NCBI GenBank assembly: GCA_910584155.1 | Contig: CAJTYG010000007.1 | Coordinates: 72,614 to 136,613 of the forward strand | Source of the DNA: an uncultured Christensenella sp. | GTDB taxonomy: Bacteria; Bacillota; Clostridia; Christensenellales; CAG-917 | Direction: 5' to 3' | DNA: 64,000 bases | Shown here: positions 8,574 to 17,300 of the stretch, piece after piece | Numbering within the stretch: position 1 is the stretch's first letter | Layout: every line of letters starts with the position of its first letter | Made by a program: the position numbers and the translations under genes | Notes under the pieces: model-generated | Seen by the model: only the letters and a program-made list of their open reading frames with translations | What the model was told of the DNA's origin: nothing | Database searches by the model: none

Positions 8574-10511
8574 ATGGAAATCGAATTGAAAGACGGCAGC
8601 AAACTGTCACTTGACGGCGCTATGAGCGCTTACGAGGTGGCAAAACACATCAGCGAGGGTCTGGCAAGAGCGGCAATCGTATGCAAGATTGACGGACAGC
8701 TCGCATCAATGGATACGGTGGTCGACGGGGACTGCAAGTTTGAGGTTTTCACCTTTGACAGCGAAGAAGGCAAGCGTGTATATCGCCACACCTGCGCACA
8801 CATTCTTGCACAGGCGGTCAAGACTGTATATCCTACCGTACATTTTGCAATAGGACCGGCGGTTGACAACGGCTTCTATTATGATTTTGATTTTAAGACG
8901 CCCATCACACAGGCTGATTTTGACAAGATCGAAGCGGAAATGAAGAGCATTATCAAGGCAAATCTGCCCATAAAGCGAATGGTCGTTACACGTGCCGAGG
9001 CAGAAAAGATCATCGCCAAAATGAAGCAGCCGTACAAGGTTGAGTTGCTTGCGGATATCCCCGAAGGCGAGGAAATAAGCTTTTATCAGCAGGGCGATTT
9101 CATAGATTTGTGCAGCGGACCGCATCTCACCTCAACGGGCAAAATAAAGGCGTTTAAGCTGACTTCGCTTACGGGCGCATATTGGAGAGGCAACGAAAAG
9201 AACAAGATGCTCACCCGTATTTACGGCACTGCGTTTGAGAAGAAAGCGGATCTTGACGAGTATCTCACAAAGCTTGAGGAAGCCAAAATGCGTGACCATA
9301 ACAAGGTAGGCAGAGAGCTTGGTTTCTTTATGACGGATGAAAATATCGGTCAGGGCTTGCCGCTTATTATGCCTAAGGGCGCAAGAGTGATACAGCTTAT
9401 GCAGCGTTTTGTCGAGGATGAGGAGCAAAAGAGAGGCTATCTGCTCACCAAAACGCCTATAATGACAAAAAACAATCTGTTTATCACTTCGGGACACTGG
9501 GATCACTACAAGGACAAGATGTTCTATATAGGCGAGGAAGACGTTGACGATGAAATTTTGTGTCTGCGTCCTATGACCTGTCCCTTGCAGTTTACAATTT
9601 ACAAAAACGGTCTTAAGAGCTACCGTGATCTGCCTGTACGCTATGCGGAAACCGCAACGGAATTCCGCAAGGAAGCAAGCGGCGAAATGCACGGACTTAC
9701 GAGAATACGTCAGTTTACGCTTGCGGACGGACACATTGTCTGCACTCCCGATCAGCTTGAAAAGGAATTTCAGGGTTGCGTAGACCTCATCAAGTATCTT
9801 GCGGGCGTGTTTGGCATTGCAGATGATATTTGGTATCGCTTCTCACGTTGGGATCCCAAAAACAGCGATAAGTACGTCGGCACCGCAGAGGAATGGGAAA
9901 GAGTTGAAAACACTATGAAAAATATCCTCGACGACCTCGGTATAAAATACGAAGAGGCGTGGGGCGAAGCCGCCTTCTACGGACCAAAGCTCGACGTGCA
10001 GGGCAGAAATGTTCACGGCAAAGAGGATACGCTGTTCACGGTGCAGATAGACTTCTCGCTTGCAAAGCGCTTCGATATGATTTATATAGACGAAAACGGC
10101 GAAAAGGCTGTGCCTTATATCATTCACAGAAGCTCTATCGGCTGCTATGAGCGCACGCTCGGAATGCTGATAGAAAAATACAACGGCGCATTCCCGATGT
10201 GGCTTGCTCCCGAGCAGGTGCGTGTGCTGTCCCTTACCGACCGCACGGTGGATATCGTAAACGAAATCACCGAGATGCTCCGTTCGGCAGGTCTGCGTGC
10301 AGAGGCGGACGTCCGCAGCGAAAAGCTCGGCAAAAAGATTCGTGAAGCTCAGCTTGAAAAAGTGCCTTATATCCTTGTCGTAGGCGATAAGGAAGCGGAA
10401 CAGAACGTAGTTGCGGTACGTCACCGCAGCGAGGGCGATCTCGGCACGATGTCGGTGCCCGACTTTGTTTCTAAGTGTCTGCTTGAGATAGCGACAAAGC
10501 AAATCAAGTAA
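8574..10511 (+). CDS. thrS: Threonyl-tRNA synthetase
   Basis: A class II synthetase that charges tRNA-Thr in the cytosol. The 645-aa protein has the N-terminal TGS domain, the editing (SAD) domain with HTCAH and the Cys/His of LCSGPH, then the catalytic core with zinc-site Cys in RPMTCP, motif 2 around FRKEASGEMHGLTR, and motif 3 (HRSSIGCYERTLGMLIEKY). The anticodon-binding domain closes the protein. Motif 3 uses HRSSIG rather than the HRAILG of Enterobacteria, a variant I recall from some Firmicutes. ATG 8574 is preceded by GGAGG; a TTG 15 bases upstream is in frame but sits before the ribosome site. A terminator follows at 10537. Confidence 0.97.
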   Translation: MEIELKDGSKLSLDGAMSAYEVAKHISEGLARAAIVCKIDGQLASMDTVVDGDCKFEVFTFDSEEGKRVYRHTCAHILAQAVKTVYPTVHFAIGPAVDNGFYYDFDFKTPITQADFDKIEAEMKSIIKANLPIKRMVVTRAEAEKIIAKMKQPYKVELLADIPEGEEISFYQQGDFIDLCSGPHLTSTGKIKAFKLTSLTGAYWRGNEKNKMLTRIYGTAFEKKADLDEYLTKLEEAKMRDHNKVGRELGFFMTDENIGQGLPLIMPKGARVIQLMQRFVEDEEQKRGYLLTKTPIMTKNNLFITSGHWDHYKDKMFYIGEEDVDDEILCLRPMTCPLQFTIYKNGLKSYRDLPVRYAETATEFRKEASGEMHGLTRIRQFTLADGHIVCTPDQLEKEFQGCVDLIKYLAGVFGIADDIWYRFSRWDPKNSDKYVGTAEEWERVENTMKNILDDLGIKYEEAWGEAAFYGPKLDVQGRNVHGKEDTLFTVQIDFSLAKRFDMIYIDENGEKAVPYIIHRSSIGCYERTLGMLIEKYNGAFPMWLAPEQVRVLSLTDRTVDIVNEITEMLRSAGLRAEADVRSEKLGKKIREAQLEKVPYILVVGDKEAEQNVVAVRHRSEGDLGTMSVPDFVSKCLLEIATKQIK

Positions 10512-10536
10512 CAACAAATAAACAACCGTAGCAATG

Positions 10537-10569
10537 ACAATGTTCGCAGATAAAGCGGACATTGTTTTT
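10537..10569 (+). terminator. Intrinsic terminator after thrS
   Basis: ACAATGTTCGC pairs with GCGGACATTGT (one T.G) around AGATAAA and is followed by TTTTT. Confidence 0.85.
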
Positions 10570-10744
10570 ATTTATCCGCAGAATGTCATTAAAATACGGC
10601 AATGTGGCGGGAAGCATATTGGTGTCGCTGTGCTTATTAGTTAAATAGTGTAAAGTTTTATATTGATATCTACACAATAAATGTCGATGTATTTGGAAAT
10701 ACTAAAAAATATAAAAATTATATAAAAAATTTAGTCCTAATCTA

Positions 10745-10773
10745 TTGACTTTTGGCAAAAGAAACAATATACT
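10745..10773 (+). promoter_or_regulatory. Sigma-A promoter of the hrcA-grpE-dnaK operon
   Basis: -35 TTGACT (10745-10750), 17-bp spacer, -10 TATACT (10768-10773). The CIRCE operator starts two bases after the -10, so HrcA binding would cover the start site. Confidence 0.85.
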
Positions 10774-10774
10774 G

Positions 10775-10801
10775 TTAGCAGTCGATATAAAAGAGTGCTA
10801 A
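10775..10801 (+). promoter_or_regulatory. CIRCE operator (HrcA binding site)
   Basis: TTAGCAGTC-N9-GAGTGCTAA matches the CIRCE consensus TTAGCACTC-N9-GAGTGCTAA with one change in the left arm (G for C at position 7). It lies 16 bp upstream of hrcA and sets heat-shock repression of the operon by HrcA, whose activity depends on GroEL in known systems. Confidence 0.93.
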
Positions 10802-10817
10802 AAATAAAGGAGCGATT

Positions 10818-11870
10818 ATGTCAAAGGAATTGTCCGAAAGAAAAAAGAGAATTCTGCACGCATTGGTGGATCTGTACATCACGACAGGTCAGCCTGTGTC
10901 GAGCTCTGACATTCAAAGCAAGTATTTGCCCGAGGTCAGCTCCGCAACGGTTCGCTCTGAGCTTAGTGCACTCGAGGCTCTCGGATATATCGATCAGCCG
11001 CATACTTCGGCGGGCAGAGTTCCGCTCAAGCCTGCATACAGGTTTTATGTGGAAAGCATAGACGCCGATGCGGAAACTATGCTCACCGACCGTGAAACCG
11101 AGCTCATCAGACAGAGATTTATGCAAAAGCTCGGGCACGTTGAGGACCTGTCCAAAGAGGCGGCAAAGGTCATCAGCGATATGACGAATTATACCTCGTT
11201 TTTCATCGAAAAGTCCGTTGTCAATGTGGAAATAGACGAGATAAAGCTTGTGCCGCTAAAGGGAAATAAAGCGCTTGTGCTCATCATCACAAACAAGGGC
11301 GTGATAGCAAACAAGGCTATCGATATGAAGGACGGCGTAAAGGACGAGTATATCGACACCGCAAGCAATATCCTCAACAAGGTGTTTGCGGGCAGGCACG
11401 TCGAGGATATGGATAAATTTGACCTTAGCGAAATAGACTTGGAAATTCAAGGCTTTCAGGATATTTTGGACGAGGTGCTTGGAATACTGCGCATATACAT
11501 CAACGAGCACAGCGACAACAACGTATTCGTCGAGGGTGCGCTCAAAATGCTTGACTATCCCGAGTACAACAACGTCGAGGACGCCAAAAACTTTTTGTCG
11601 GTCATATCCGACAGGGACAGTATGTCGGAGCTGTTTATCGACGACGATACGAGCATAGAGTTTTCGGTGCGAATAGGCAAGGAAGACAGCGGCGTGGACA
11701 AATGCGCTATCATCACGGCATCCTACAAGGTTGGGGACGACGTGATGGGGCAGGCGGGGGTCATAGGTCCCGAACGAATGGACTACAAAAAGGTCATCGG
11801 AGTGCTGGACTATATGAAAAAGACTCTTACTGCCGTAATAGAAAACAACGACGATAACGACGAGGACTGA
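10818..11870 (+). CDS. hrcA: Heat-inducible transcription repressor HrcA
   Basis: HrcA represses class I heat-shock genes by binding CIRCE. The 350-aa protein begins with the winged-helix DNA-binding domain (SERKKRILHALVDLYI, then SSATVRSELSALEALGYI and the HTSAGRVP motif, residues ~1-75), followed by the GAF-like and dimerisation regions. The gene is first in its operon and has CIRCE in its own promoter, so it is autoregulated. The ATG at 10818 is preceded by AAAGGAG. grpE starts two bases after the stop region. Confidence 0.96.
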   Translation: MSKELSERKKRILHALVDLYITTGQPVSSSDIQSKYLPEVSSATVRSELSALEALGYIDQPHTSAGRVPLKPAYRFYVESIDADAETMLTDRETELIRQRFMQKLGHVEDLSKEAAKVISDMTNYTSFFIEKSVVNVEIDEIKLVPLKGNKALVLIITNKGVIANKAIDMKDGVKDEYIDTASNILNKVFAGRHVEDMDKFDLSEIDLEIQGFQDILDEVLGILRIYINEHSDNNVFVEGALKMLDYPEYNNVEDAKNFLSVISDRDSMSELFIDDDTSIEFSVRIGKEDSGVDKCAIITASYKVGDDVMGQAGVIGPERMDYKKVIGVLDYMKKTLTAVIENNDDNDED

Positions 11871-11871
11871 G

Positions 11872-12453
11872 ATGAAAAAAAACGAAGAAGAAAAACTGAA
11901 TAATGAGCAAGAGGTCGAAACCGCTGCGGAAGCAGAAGTTGAGGAAGCCGAAGAAGTTGACCTCGGCATTATGAGAGAGGGTATGTCCGATGAGGATTAT
12001 ATATCCGCTCTCGAGGAAAAGCTTGGAAAGACCATCGCAGAGCTCAGCTCCTGCACGGCGCTTATGCAGCGTTTGCAGGCGGACTTTGACAACTATCGCA
12101 AGCGCAACGCATCGCTTGCGGAGGATATGAAACAGCTCGGTCAGACGATAGTGATAGAAAAGCTGCTGAGCGTGCTTGACAACTGCGATCTCGCAAGAAA
12201 GTTTTTGCAGGACGAAGCGTCGCTCACGGGCTTCAATATGATGGAAACGCAGATACTCAGCGCTCTCGAGGGCTTTGGACTCGAGGCGGTAAAGACCGAG
12301 GATGCCGACTTTGACGCAAAGCTTATGAGCGCAGTTGAGCGTGTAAAGTGCGAGGGCAAAAACGGCAAGGTCATGGAAACGCTTGCAAAGGGCTATATGC
12401 TGAACGGAAAGCTTTTGCGTCCCGCAAGCGTTAAGGTAGGATACAGCGAATAA
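11872..12453 (+). CDS. grpE: Nucleotide exchange factor GrpE
   Basis: GrpE releases ADP from DnaK. The 193-aa protein has an acidic, Glu-rich N-terminal stretch (residues 1-45), a long helical dimerisation segment including LMQRLQADFDNYRKR, and the C-terminal beta domain ending in LLRPASVKVG. Position between hrcA and dnaK confirms the identity. Small hairpins (TACGC/GCGTA and CCCGA/TCGGG) lie in the 62-bp gap before dnaK, the second just ahead of the dnaK ribosome site. Confidence 0.95.
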   Translation: MKKNEEEKLNNEQEVETAAEAEVEEAEEVDLGIMREGMSDEDYISALEEKLGKTIAELSSCTALMQRLQADFDNYRKRNASLAEDMKQLGQTIVIEKLLSVLDNCDLARKFLQDEASLTGFNMMETQILSALEGFGLEAVKTEDADFDAKLMSAVERVKCEGKNGKVMETLAKGYMLNGKLLRPASVKVGYSE

Positions 12454-12515
12454 TACGCTTCGGCGTAAAAAATAAATAAAATGTGCTTCCCGAAATCGGG
12501 AAAAGGAGAATAAAA

Positions 12516-14351
12516 ATGGGAAAAATCATCGGCATTGACTTAGGTACAACCAACTCATGTGTGGCGGTTATGGAAGGCGGCGAGGCTGTCGTAATTCCAA
12601 ACGCAGAGGGCAGCAGAACAACTCCGTCTGTAGTAGCGTTCACAAAAGACGGCGAAAGGCTTGTCGGCGAGATCGCAAAGCGTCAGGCAGTTGCAAACCC
12701 TGAACACACCGTAAGCTCTATCAAGAGAGAAATGGGCTCCGATTATAAGGTGAAGATCGACGACAAAAACTTCACTCCGCAGGAAATATCCGCAATGATA
12801 CTTACAAAGCTGAAGAACGACGCTGAAAAGTATCTTGGCGAAAAGGTGACCGAGGCAGTCATCACAGTGCCTGCATATTTTACAGACGCACAGCGTCAGG
12901 CAACAAAGGACGCAGGTAAGATCGCAGGTCTTGACGTAAAGCGTATCATCAACGAGCCTACGGCAGCGTCGCTTGCATACGGCATTGATAAGGACGAAAA
13001 CAAATCTCAAAAGGTGCTCATATTCGACCTCGGCGGCGGCACGTTCGACGTATCCCTGCTTGAGCTTGGCGACGGAGTATTCGAGGTGCTTGCAACGGCA
13101 GGTAACAACCGTCTCGGCGGCGACGACTTCGACAAGCGCATAATGGATTGGGTGGTTTCCGAGTTTAAGGCGACCAACGGCGTCGACCTGTCAAAGGATA
13201 AGATGGCTATGCAGCGTATAAAGGAAGCTGCAGAAAAGGCAAAGATAGACCTTTCGGGCGTGACAAAAGCAAAGATTTCGCTGCCGTTCATCGCAATGAA
13301 CAACGGCGTGCCTATGCACCTCGATATGGATCTTACACGTGCAAAATTCGACTCGCTCACGCAAGACCTTGTTAACGCAACTATCAAGCCTATGCAACAG
13401 GCTTTGAGCGACGCAGGGCTTGACTACAGCGCAGTGTCAAAGGTCATAATGGTCGGCGGCTCCACACGTATCCCCGCAGTGTACGACACTGTGAAGAAGG
13501 TCACGGGCAAAGAGCCCTATAAGGGAATCAACCCCGACGAATGCGTTGCGCTCGGCGCTGCAATTCAGGGCGGCGTGCTCGCAGGCGAAGTAAAGGATAT
13601 GCTGCTTTTGGACGTCACGCCTCTGTCGCTCGGTATCGAGACGCTTGGCGGAATCTGCACAAAGCTTATAGAGAGAAACACGACTATTCCTACAAGCAAG
13701 TCGCAGGTGTTCAGCACCGCTGCGGACAATCAGACCGCTGTCGATATCCACGTCTTGCAGGGCGAGAGACAGTTTGCAAGAGACAATAAAACTCTTGGCA
13801 GATTCGAGCTTGTCGGTATTGCTCCCGCACCGAGAGGAATACCGCAGATAGAAGTCACGTTCGACATCGACGCAAACGGTATCGTGTCCGTCAAGGCTAT
13901 GGATAAGGCAACTAACAAGTCGCAGTCAATCACTATCACTGCTTCGTCAAACCTCACCGAGGACGATATAAACAAAGCAGTCAAGGACGCAGAAATGTAC
14001 GCAGAGGAAGATAAGAAGCGCAAGGCTATCGTGGACGCCAAAAACAATGCGGAACAGCTCATCCTTGCTATGGACAAGTTTGTAAGCGAAAACGGCGATA
14101 AGATCGAGGAAGCGGATAAGACCGCTATCGAGGAAGCAGTAAAGACCGCACGTGTCGAGCTTGAAACGGCAGAGACGGAAGAGCAGGTCAAGGAGCTTAT
14201 CGAAAAGATGACAAAGGTCAGCGATCCTATCATCACCAAATTTTATCAGTCCAACCCCGAGGCAATGCAGGAGGCTATGAAAAACGCAGGCATAAACCCC
14301 GAGGATATGCCAAACGGCGACAAGGACGGAATGGACGGCACAGTTGACTGA
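12516..14351 (+). CDS. dnaK: Chaperone DnaK (Hsp70)
   Basis: An ATP-dependent chaperone. The 611-aa protein has the actin-like ATPase domain with IGIDLGTTNSCV (phosphate loop 1), FDLGGGTFDVS (phosphate 2), and VGGSTRIPAV, then the substrate-binding domain from about residue 385 and a helical lid. The C-terminus lacks the EEVD-like tail of eukaryotic Hsp70 and ends in a short Asp/Gly-rich tail. ATG 12516 has AAAAGGAG upstream; an in-frame ATG at 12483 precedes the ribosome site and is not used. Confidence 0.98.
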   Translation: MGKIIGIDLGTTNSCVAVMEGGEAVVIPNAEGSRTTPSVVAFTKDGERLVGEIAKRQAVANPEHTVSSIKREMGSDYKVKIDDKNFTPQEISAMILTKLKNDAEKYLGEKVTEAVITVPAYFTDAQRQATKDAGKIAGLDVKRIINEPTAASLAYGIDKDENKSQKVLIFDLGGGTFDVSLLELGDGVFEVLATAGNNRLGGDDFDKRIMDWVVSEFKATNGVDLSKDKMAMQRIKEAAEKAKIDLSGVTKAKISLPFIAMNNGVPMHLDMDLTRAKFDSLTQDLVNATIKPMQQALSDAGLDYSAVSKVIMVGGSTRIPAVYDTVKKVTGKEPYKGINPDECVALGAAIQGGVLAGEVKDMLLLDVTPLSLGIETLGGICTKLIERNTTIPTSKSQVFSTAADNQTAVDIHVLQGERQFARDNKTLGRFELVGIAPAPRGIPQIEVTFDIDANGIVSVKAMDKATNKSQSITITASSNLTEDDINKAVKDAEMYAEEDKKRKAIVDAKNNAEQLILAMDKFVSENGDKIEEADKTAIEEAVKTARVELETAETEEQVKELIEKMTKVSDPIITKFYQSNPEAMQEAMKNAGINPEDMPNGDKDGMDGTVD

Positions 14352-14403
14352 TAACGTACTTTATCGCATAAAAATGAACAATTAAAGTGCAAAATTGTAG
14401 TAT

Positions 14404-14431
14404 TTAGCGCAACGGACACCCGTTGCGCTAA
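14404..14431 (+). other. Perfect hairpin between dnaK and dnaJ
   Basis: TTAGCGCAACGG and CCGTTGCGCTAA form a 12-bp perfect stem with an ACAC loop. No T-run follows, so it is more likely an RNA processing or stability element, or a partial terminator, tuning dnaJ relative to dnaK. Confidence 0.6.
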
Positions 14432-14450
14432 GGCGTAAATAAAATAGACT

Positions 14451-15587
14451 ATGGCAAGTAATTATTATGAAATTTTAGGCGTCGGCAAGACGGCGACGGC
14501 GGACGAAATAAAGTCCGCCTACCGCAAGCTGGCAAAAAAATATCATCCCGACCTGTACACAAGCGCAAGCGAGGCGGAAAAGAAAAACGCTGAGGAAAAG
14601 TTTAAGGAAGTAAACCACGCATACGAGGTGCTGTCCGACGATCAAAAGCGCAAGATGTATGACGCTTACGGCGACGAAAACGGTCCGCAGGCAGGCGCAG
14701 GCGGCTTTGGAGGCTTCAGCAGCGCAGGCGGTTTCGGCTTTGACGTGGACGATATCTTTTCAACTATCTTCAGCGGCTTTGGCGGAGGCTCCCGCTCCCG
14801 TAACGAGAATGCGCCGAGAAGAGGACAGGATATCCTTAAAAATATCACGCTTACGTTTGAGGAAGCTGTGTTCGGTGTGCAAAAGACGGTCACGGTAAAG
14901 CGTGTGGAAAACTGCTCGCATTGTAGCGGCACTGGCGCAAAGGACGGCAAGGCATTTAAGGTGTGTACGCAGTGCAACGGCCGTGGCCGTGTCACTATGT
15001 CGCAGCGCACGCCCTTTGGCGTGATAAACACCGAAAGCGTATGCCCCACCTGCAAAGGTACGGGCAAGATAATCACCGAAAAATGTCCGCATTGCGGCGG
15101 TCAGGGACGTCAGGAGCAGACTCGTGAAATAAAGGTGAATATCCCCGCAGGCATTGACGCAGGGCAGCGCATAACCTACAGAGGCGAGGGACACGGCGGC
15201 ATAAACGGCGGCGAAAAGGGAAGCCTTGTAGTTGAGGTGAATATCGCACCGCACAAGCTTTACACACGCAAGGGCTTTGACATCTATATGGATTTACCTA
15301 TCAACGTGGTGGACGCAACGCTCGGCTGTACGGTGACCATTCCTACGCTTTACGGCACGCACGACCTCAAGATACCCGAAACAACGCAGAGCGGCACAGT
15401 TCTCAAGGTGAAAAATGCCGGCATAAAGCATTTGAGAGGCGCCGACAAGGGCGATATGTTTGTCAAAATAGTGGTGGAAGTGCCAAAGTCCGTCACCCGT
15501 GAGCAAAAGGAATTGCTCAAAAAGCTTTCGGATACGTTTGAGGATAAGCAGTTCCCCATACAAAAGGCATACAACGCTAAAAAATAA
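14451..15587 (+). CDS. dnaJ: Chaperone DnaJ (Hsp40)
   Basis: Co-chaperone that delivers substrates to DnaK and stimulates its ATPase. The 378-aa type I protein has the J domain (residues ~4-70, with HPD in KKYHPDLY), the Gly/Phe-rich linker (~75-115), the zinc region with four CxxCxGxG-type repeats (CSHCSGTG, CTQCNGRG, CPTCKGTG, CPHCGGQG; about 150-215) and the C-terminal peptide-binding domains. No clear ribosome site precedes the ATG, so translation may be weak. It follows the 14404 hairpin. Confidence 0.97.
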   Translation: MASNYYEILGVGKTATADEIKSAYRKLAKKYHPDLYTSASEAEKKNAEEKFKEVNHAYEVLSDDQKRKMYDAYGDENGPQAGAGGFGGFSSAGGFGFDVDDIFSTIFSGFGGGSRSRNENAPRRGQDILKNITLTFEEAVFGVQKTVTVKRVENCSHCSGTGAKDGKAFKVCTQCNGRGRVTMSQRTPFGVINTESVCPTCKGTGKIITEKCPHCGGQGRQEQTREIKVNIPAGIDAGQRITYRGEGHGGINGGEKGSLVVEVNIAPHKLYTRKGFDIYMDLPINVVDATLGCTVTIPTLYGTHDLKIPETTQSGTVLKVKNAGIKHLRGADKGDMFVKIVVEVPKSVTREQKELLKKLSDTFEDKQFPIQKAYNAKK

Positions 15588-15637
15588 CAGACGGCGGACG
15601 TCTATGCCTTGGCGTGAGCGGGCATAAAGGATACATA

Positions 15638-16549
15638 ATGAAATATAAAACTATCACGGTTTTTACAAGCCATCAGGACGCCGACCTCGTCTCGTCAGCT
15701 ATGTTTGACGTAGGCGCAGGCGGCGTTTCCATTCTTGACAAGCAGGACTTTTTGGATCTTATCAAGTCGGACGTGATATGGGACTACGTTGACGAGGACG
15801 TTCTGCTTGCAGGCGACGACGTAAAGGTGTCCACCGTGACGGATATTGACGACAACGAATTTGCGGCAAGGCTCATAGATCGATTGCAGCAGATGAAAGA
15901 GGACGGCGGAATATGTTACGGCGAGATAATAACAGACGAAATCGACGCCGCCGACTATGAAAACGAGTGGAAAAAATACTATAAGCCCATAGTTACAAAG
16001 CACGTGACTATTGTGCCCACTTGGATAAAATATGCGCCGAGCGAGGGCGAAAGGATAATGCGCCTCGATCCCGGAATGGCGTTTGGCACGGGCTCGCACG
16101 CAACTACACGTATGTGCCTCGATTTGCTTGACGTTGAGGGCAAGGACGTCATAGACGTGGGCTGCGGCAGCGGAATACTTGGCATAGCGGCGGCGCTTTG
16201 CGGCGCAAAAAGCGTATATATGTGCGATATTGACGGGCAAGCCGTCGAGTTCGCAAGGCGCAATGCGGCACTTAACGAGGTGAACGCTACAATCGAGTGC
16301 GCAGACCTGCTTGTAGGCAAGCGCACCGCCGACGTGGTGATCGCAAATATCACGGCGGATATACTTATGCGGCTGTCAAACGACATCGGCAAGCATTTGA
16401 GAGAGGGCGGACGTATTGTGCTAAGCGGCATAATTGACAGCAGGCTTGACGAAGTTATCGCTTGCTATGAAAAGGCGGGTTACATGGTGCTTGAAAAACG
16501 TGCGCAGGACGACTGGCGAGCGCTCGTTTTAAAAAGAATAAGCGATTAG
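15638..16549 (+). CDS. prmA: Ribosomal protein L11 methyltransferase PrmA
   Basis: PrmA methylates ribosomal protein L11 using SAM. The 303-aa protein has the N-terminal substrate-recognition domain and a class I methyltransferase fold (DVGCGSGILGIAAALCGA, about residue 168 onward; later NITADI in the NPPY-like position). The start at 15638 follows AAAGGA at 15626-15631; an upstream in-frame ATG lacks one. The dnaJ-prmA-rsmE order is typical of Clostridia. Confidence 0.92.
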   Translation: MKYKTITVFTSHQDADLVSSAMFDVGAGGVSILDKQDFLDLIKSDVIWDYVDEDVLLAGDDVKVSTVTDIDDNEFAARLIDRLQQMKEDGGICYGEIITDEIDAADYENEWKKYYKPIVTKHVTIVPTWIKYAPSEGERIMRLDPGMAFGTGSHATTRMCLDLLDVEGKDVIDVGCGSGILGIAAALCGAKSVYMCDIDGQAVEFARRNAALNEVNATIECADLLVGKRTADVVIANITADILMRLSNDIGKHLREGGRIVLSGIIDSRLDEVIACYEKAGYMVLEKRAQDDWRALVLKRISD

Positions 16550-16552
16550 AAT

Positions 16553-17272
16553 ATGGAAATACGCAGATTTTTTGTAGCTAAACAGGATATTGCAGGCAGC
16601 GTCGTCACGCTTTGCGGCGACGAGTTTGTCCATATGACAAAGGTGCTTAGATATAAAGTAGGTTACAAGGCTATCGTTTGCGCAAACGACGGGATAGAAC
16701 ATATCTGCACGGTCAGCGAAATAGGCAAAGATTTTGCCAAGCTGAATATCGACGAAAGCAAAGTAGTAGATAGAAAATCTGTGGAAATAACGCTCTTTGC
16801 AGGTCTGCTTAAAAACAATAAGCTTGATTTTGCCGTGCAAAAGGCGGTGGAGCTTGGCGTGGACAGAATTATTCCGTTTACGTCCGCAAACTGTGCGGAA
16901 AATAAATTTTCGCAGGATAGGGCAAATAAAATCGCTCTCGAGGCAGGCAAGCAATGCGGCTCGGCATATATCAGCGAGGTTGGCGAGCTTATAGATTTTG
17001 ACAGCCTTATAAAAAGGCTTAAGGACTTTGACGACGTTATCTTTGCCTATGAGTTTGAAAAGGAACATTCTGTCAATCAGTGCCTGCCAAAGGGAAAGAA
17101 AATAGCCTTGATAGTAGGCCCCGAGGGCGGCTTTCAGCCCGACGAGGCAAAACGTATAAAGGATGTTGGCGCAAAGACCGTGTCGCTCGGGCGACGCATA
17201 CTCAGAGCGGAAACAGCATCTATTATTTTGAGTGCGCTCATTCTGTACGGACTCGGCGAGCTCAACTGCTGA
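16553..17272 (+). CDS. rsmE: 16S rRNA (uracil(1498)-N3)-methyltransferase RsmE
   Basis: RsmE methylates U1498 near the ribosomal decoding centre. The 239-aa protein has the N-terminal PUA-like domain and the SPOUT knot, with IVGPEGGFQPDEAK (about residue 187) and the C-terminal LGRRILRAETA motif. It starts three bases after the prmA stop, so it is cotranscribed; no strong ribosome site is visible. Confidence 0.92.
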   Translation: MEIRRFFVAKQDIAGSVVTLCGDEFVHMTKVLRYKVGYKAIVCANDGIEHICTVSEIGKDFAKLNIDESKVVDRKSVEITLFAGLLKNNKLDFAVQKAVELGVDRIIPFTSANCAENKFSQDRANKIALEAGKQCGSAYISEVGELIDFDSLIKRLKDFDDVIFAYEFEKEHSVNQCLPKGKKIALIVGPEGGFQPDEAKRIKDVGAKTVSLGRRILRAETASIILSALILYGLGELNC

Positions 17273-17300
17273 AAAGCAGTTTATAAGATAAGGGGATATT

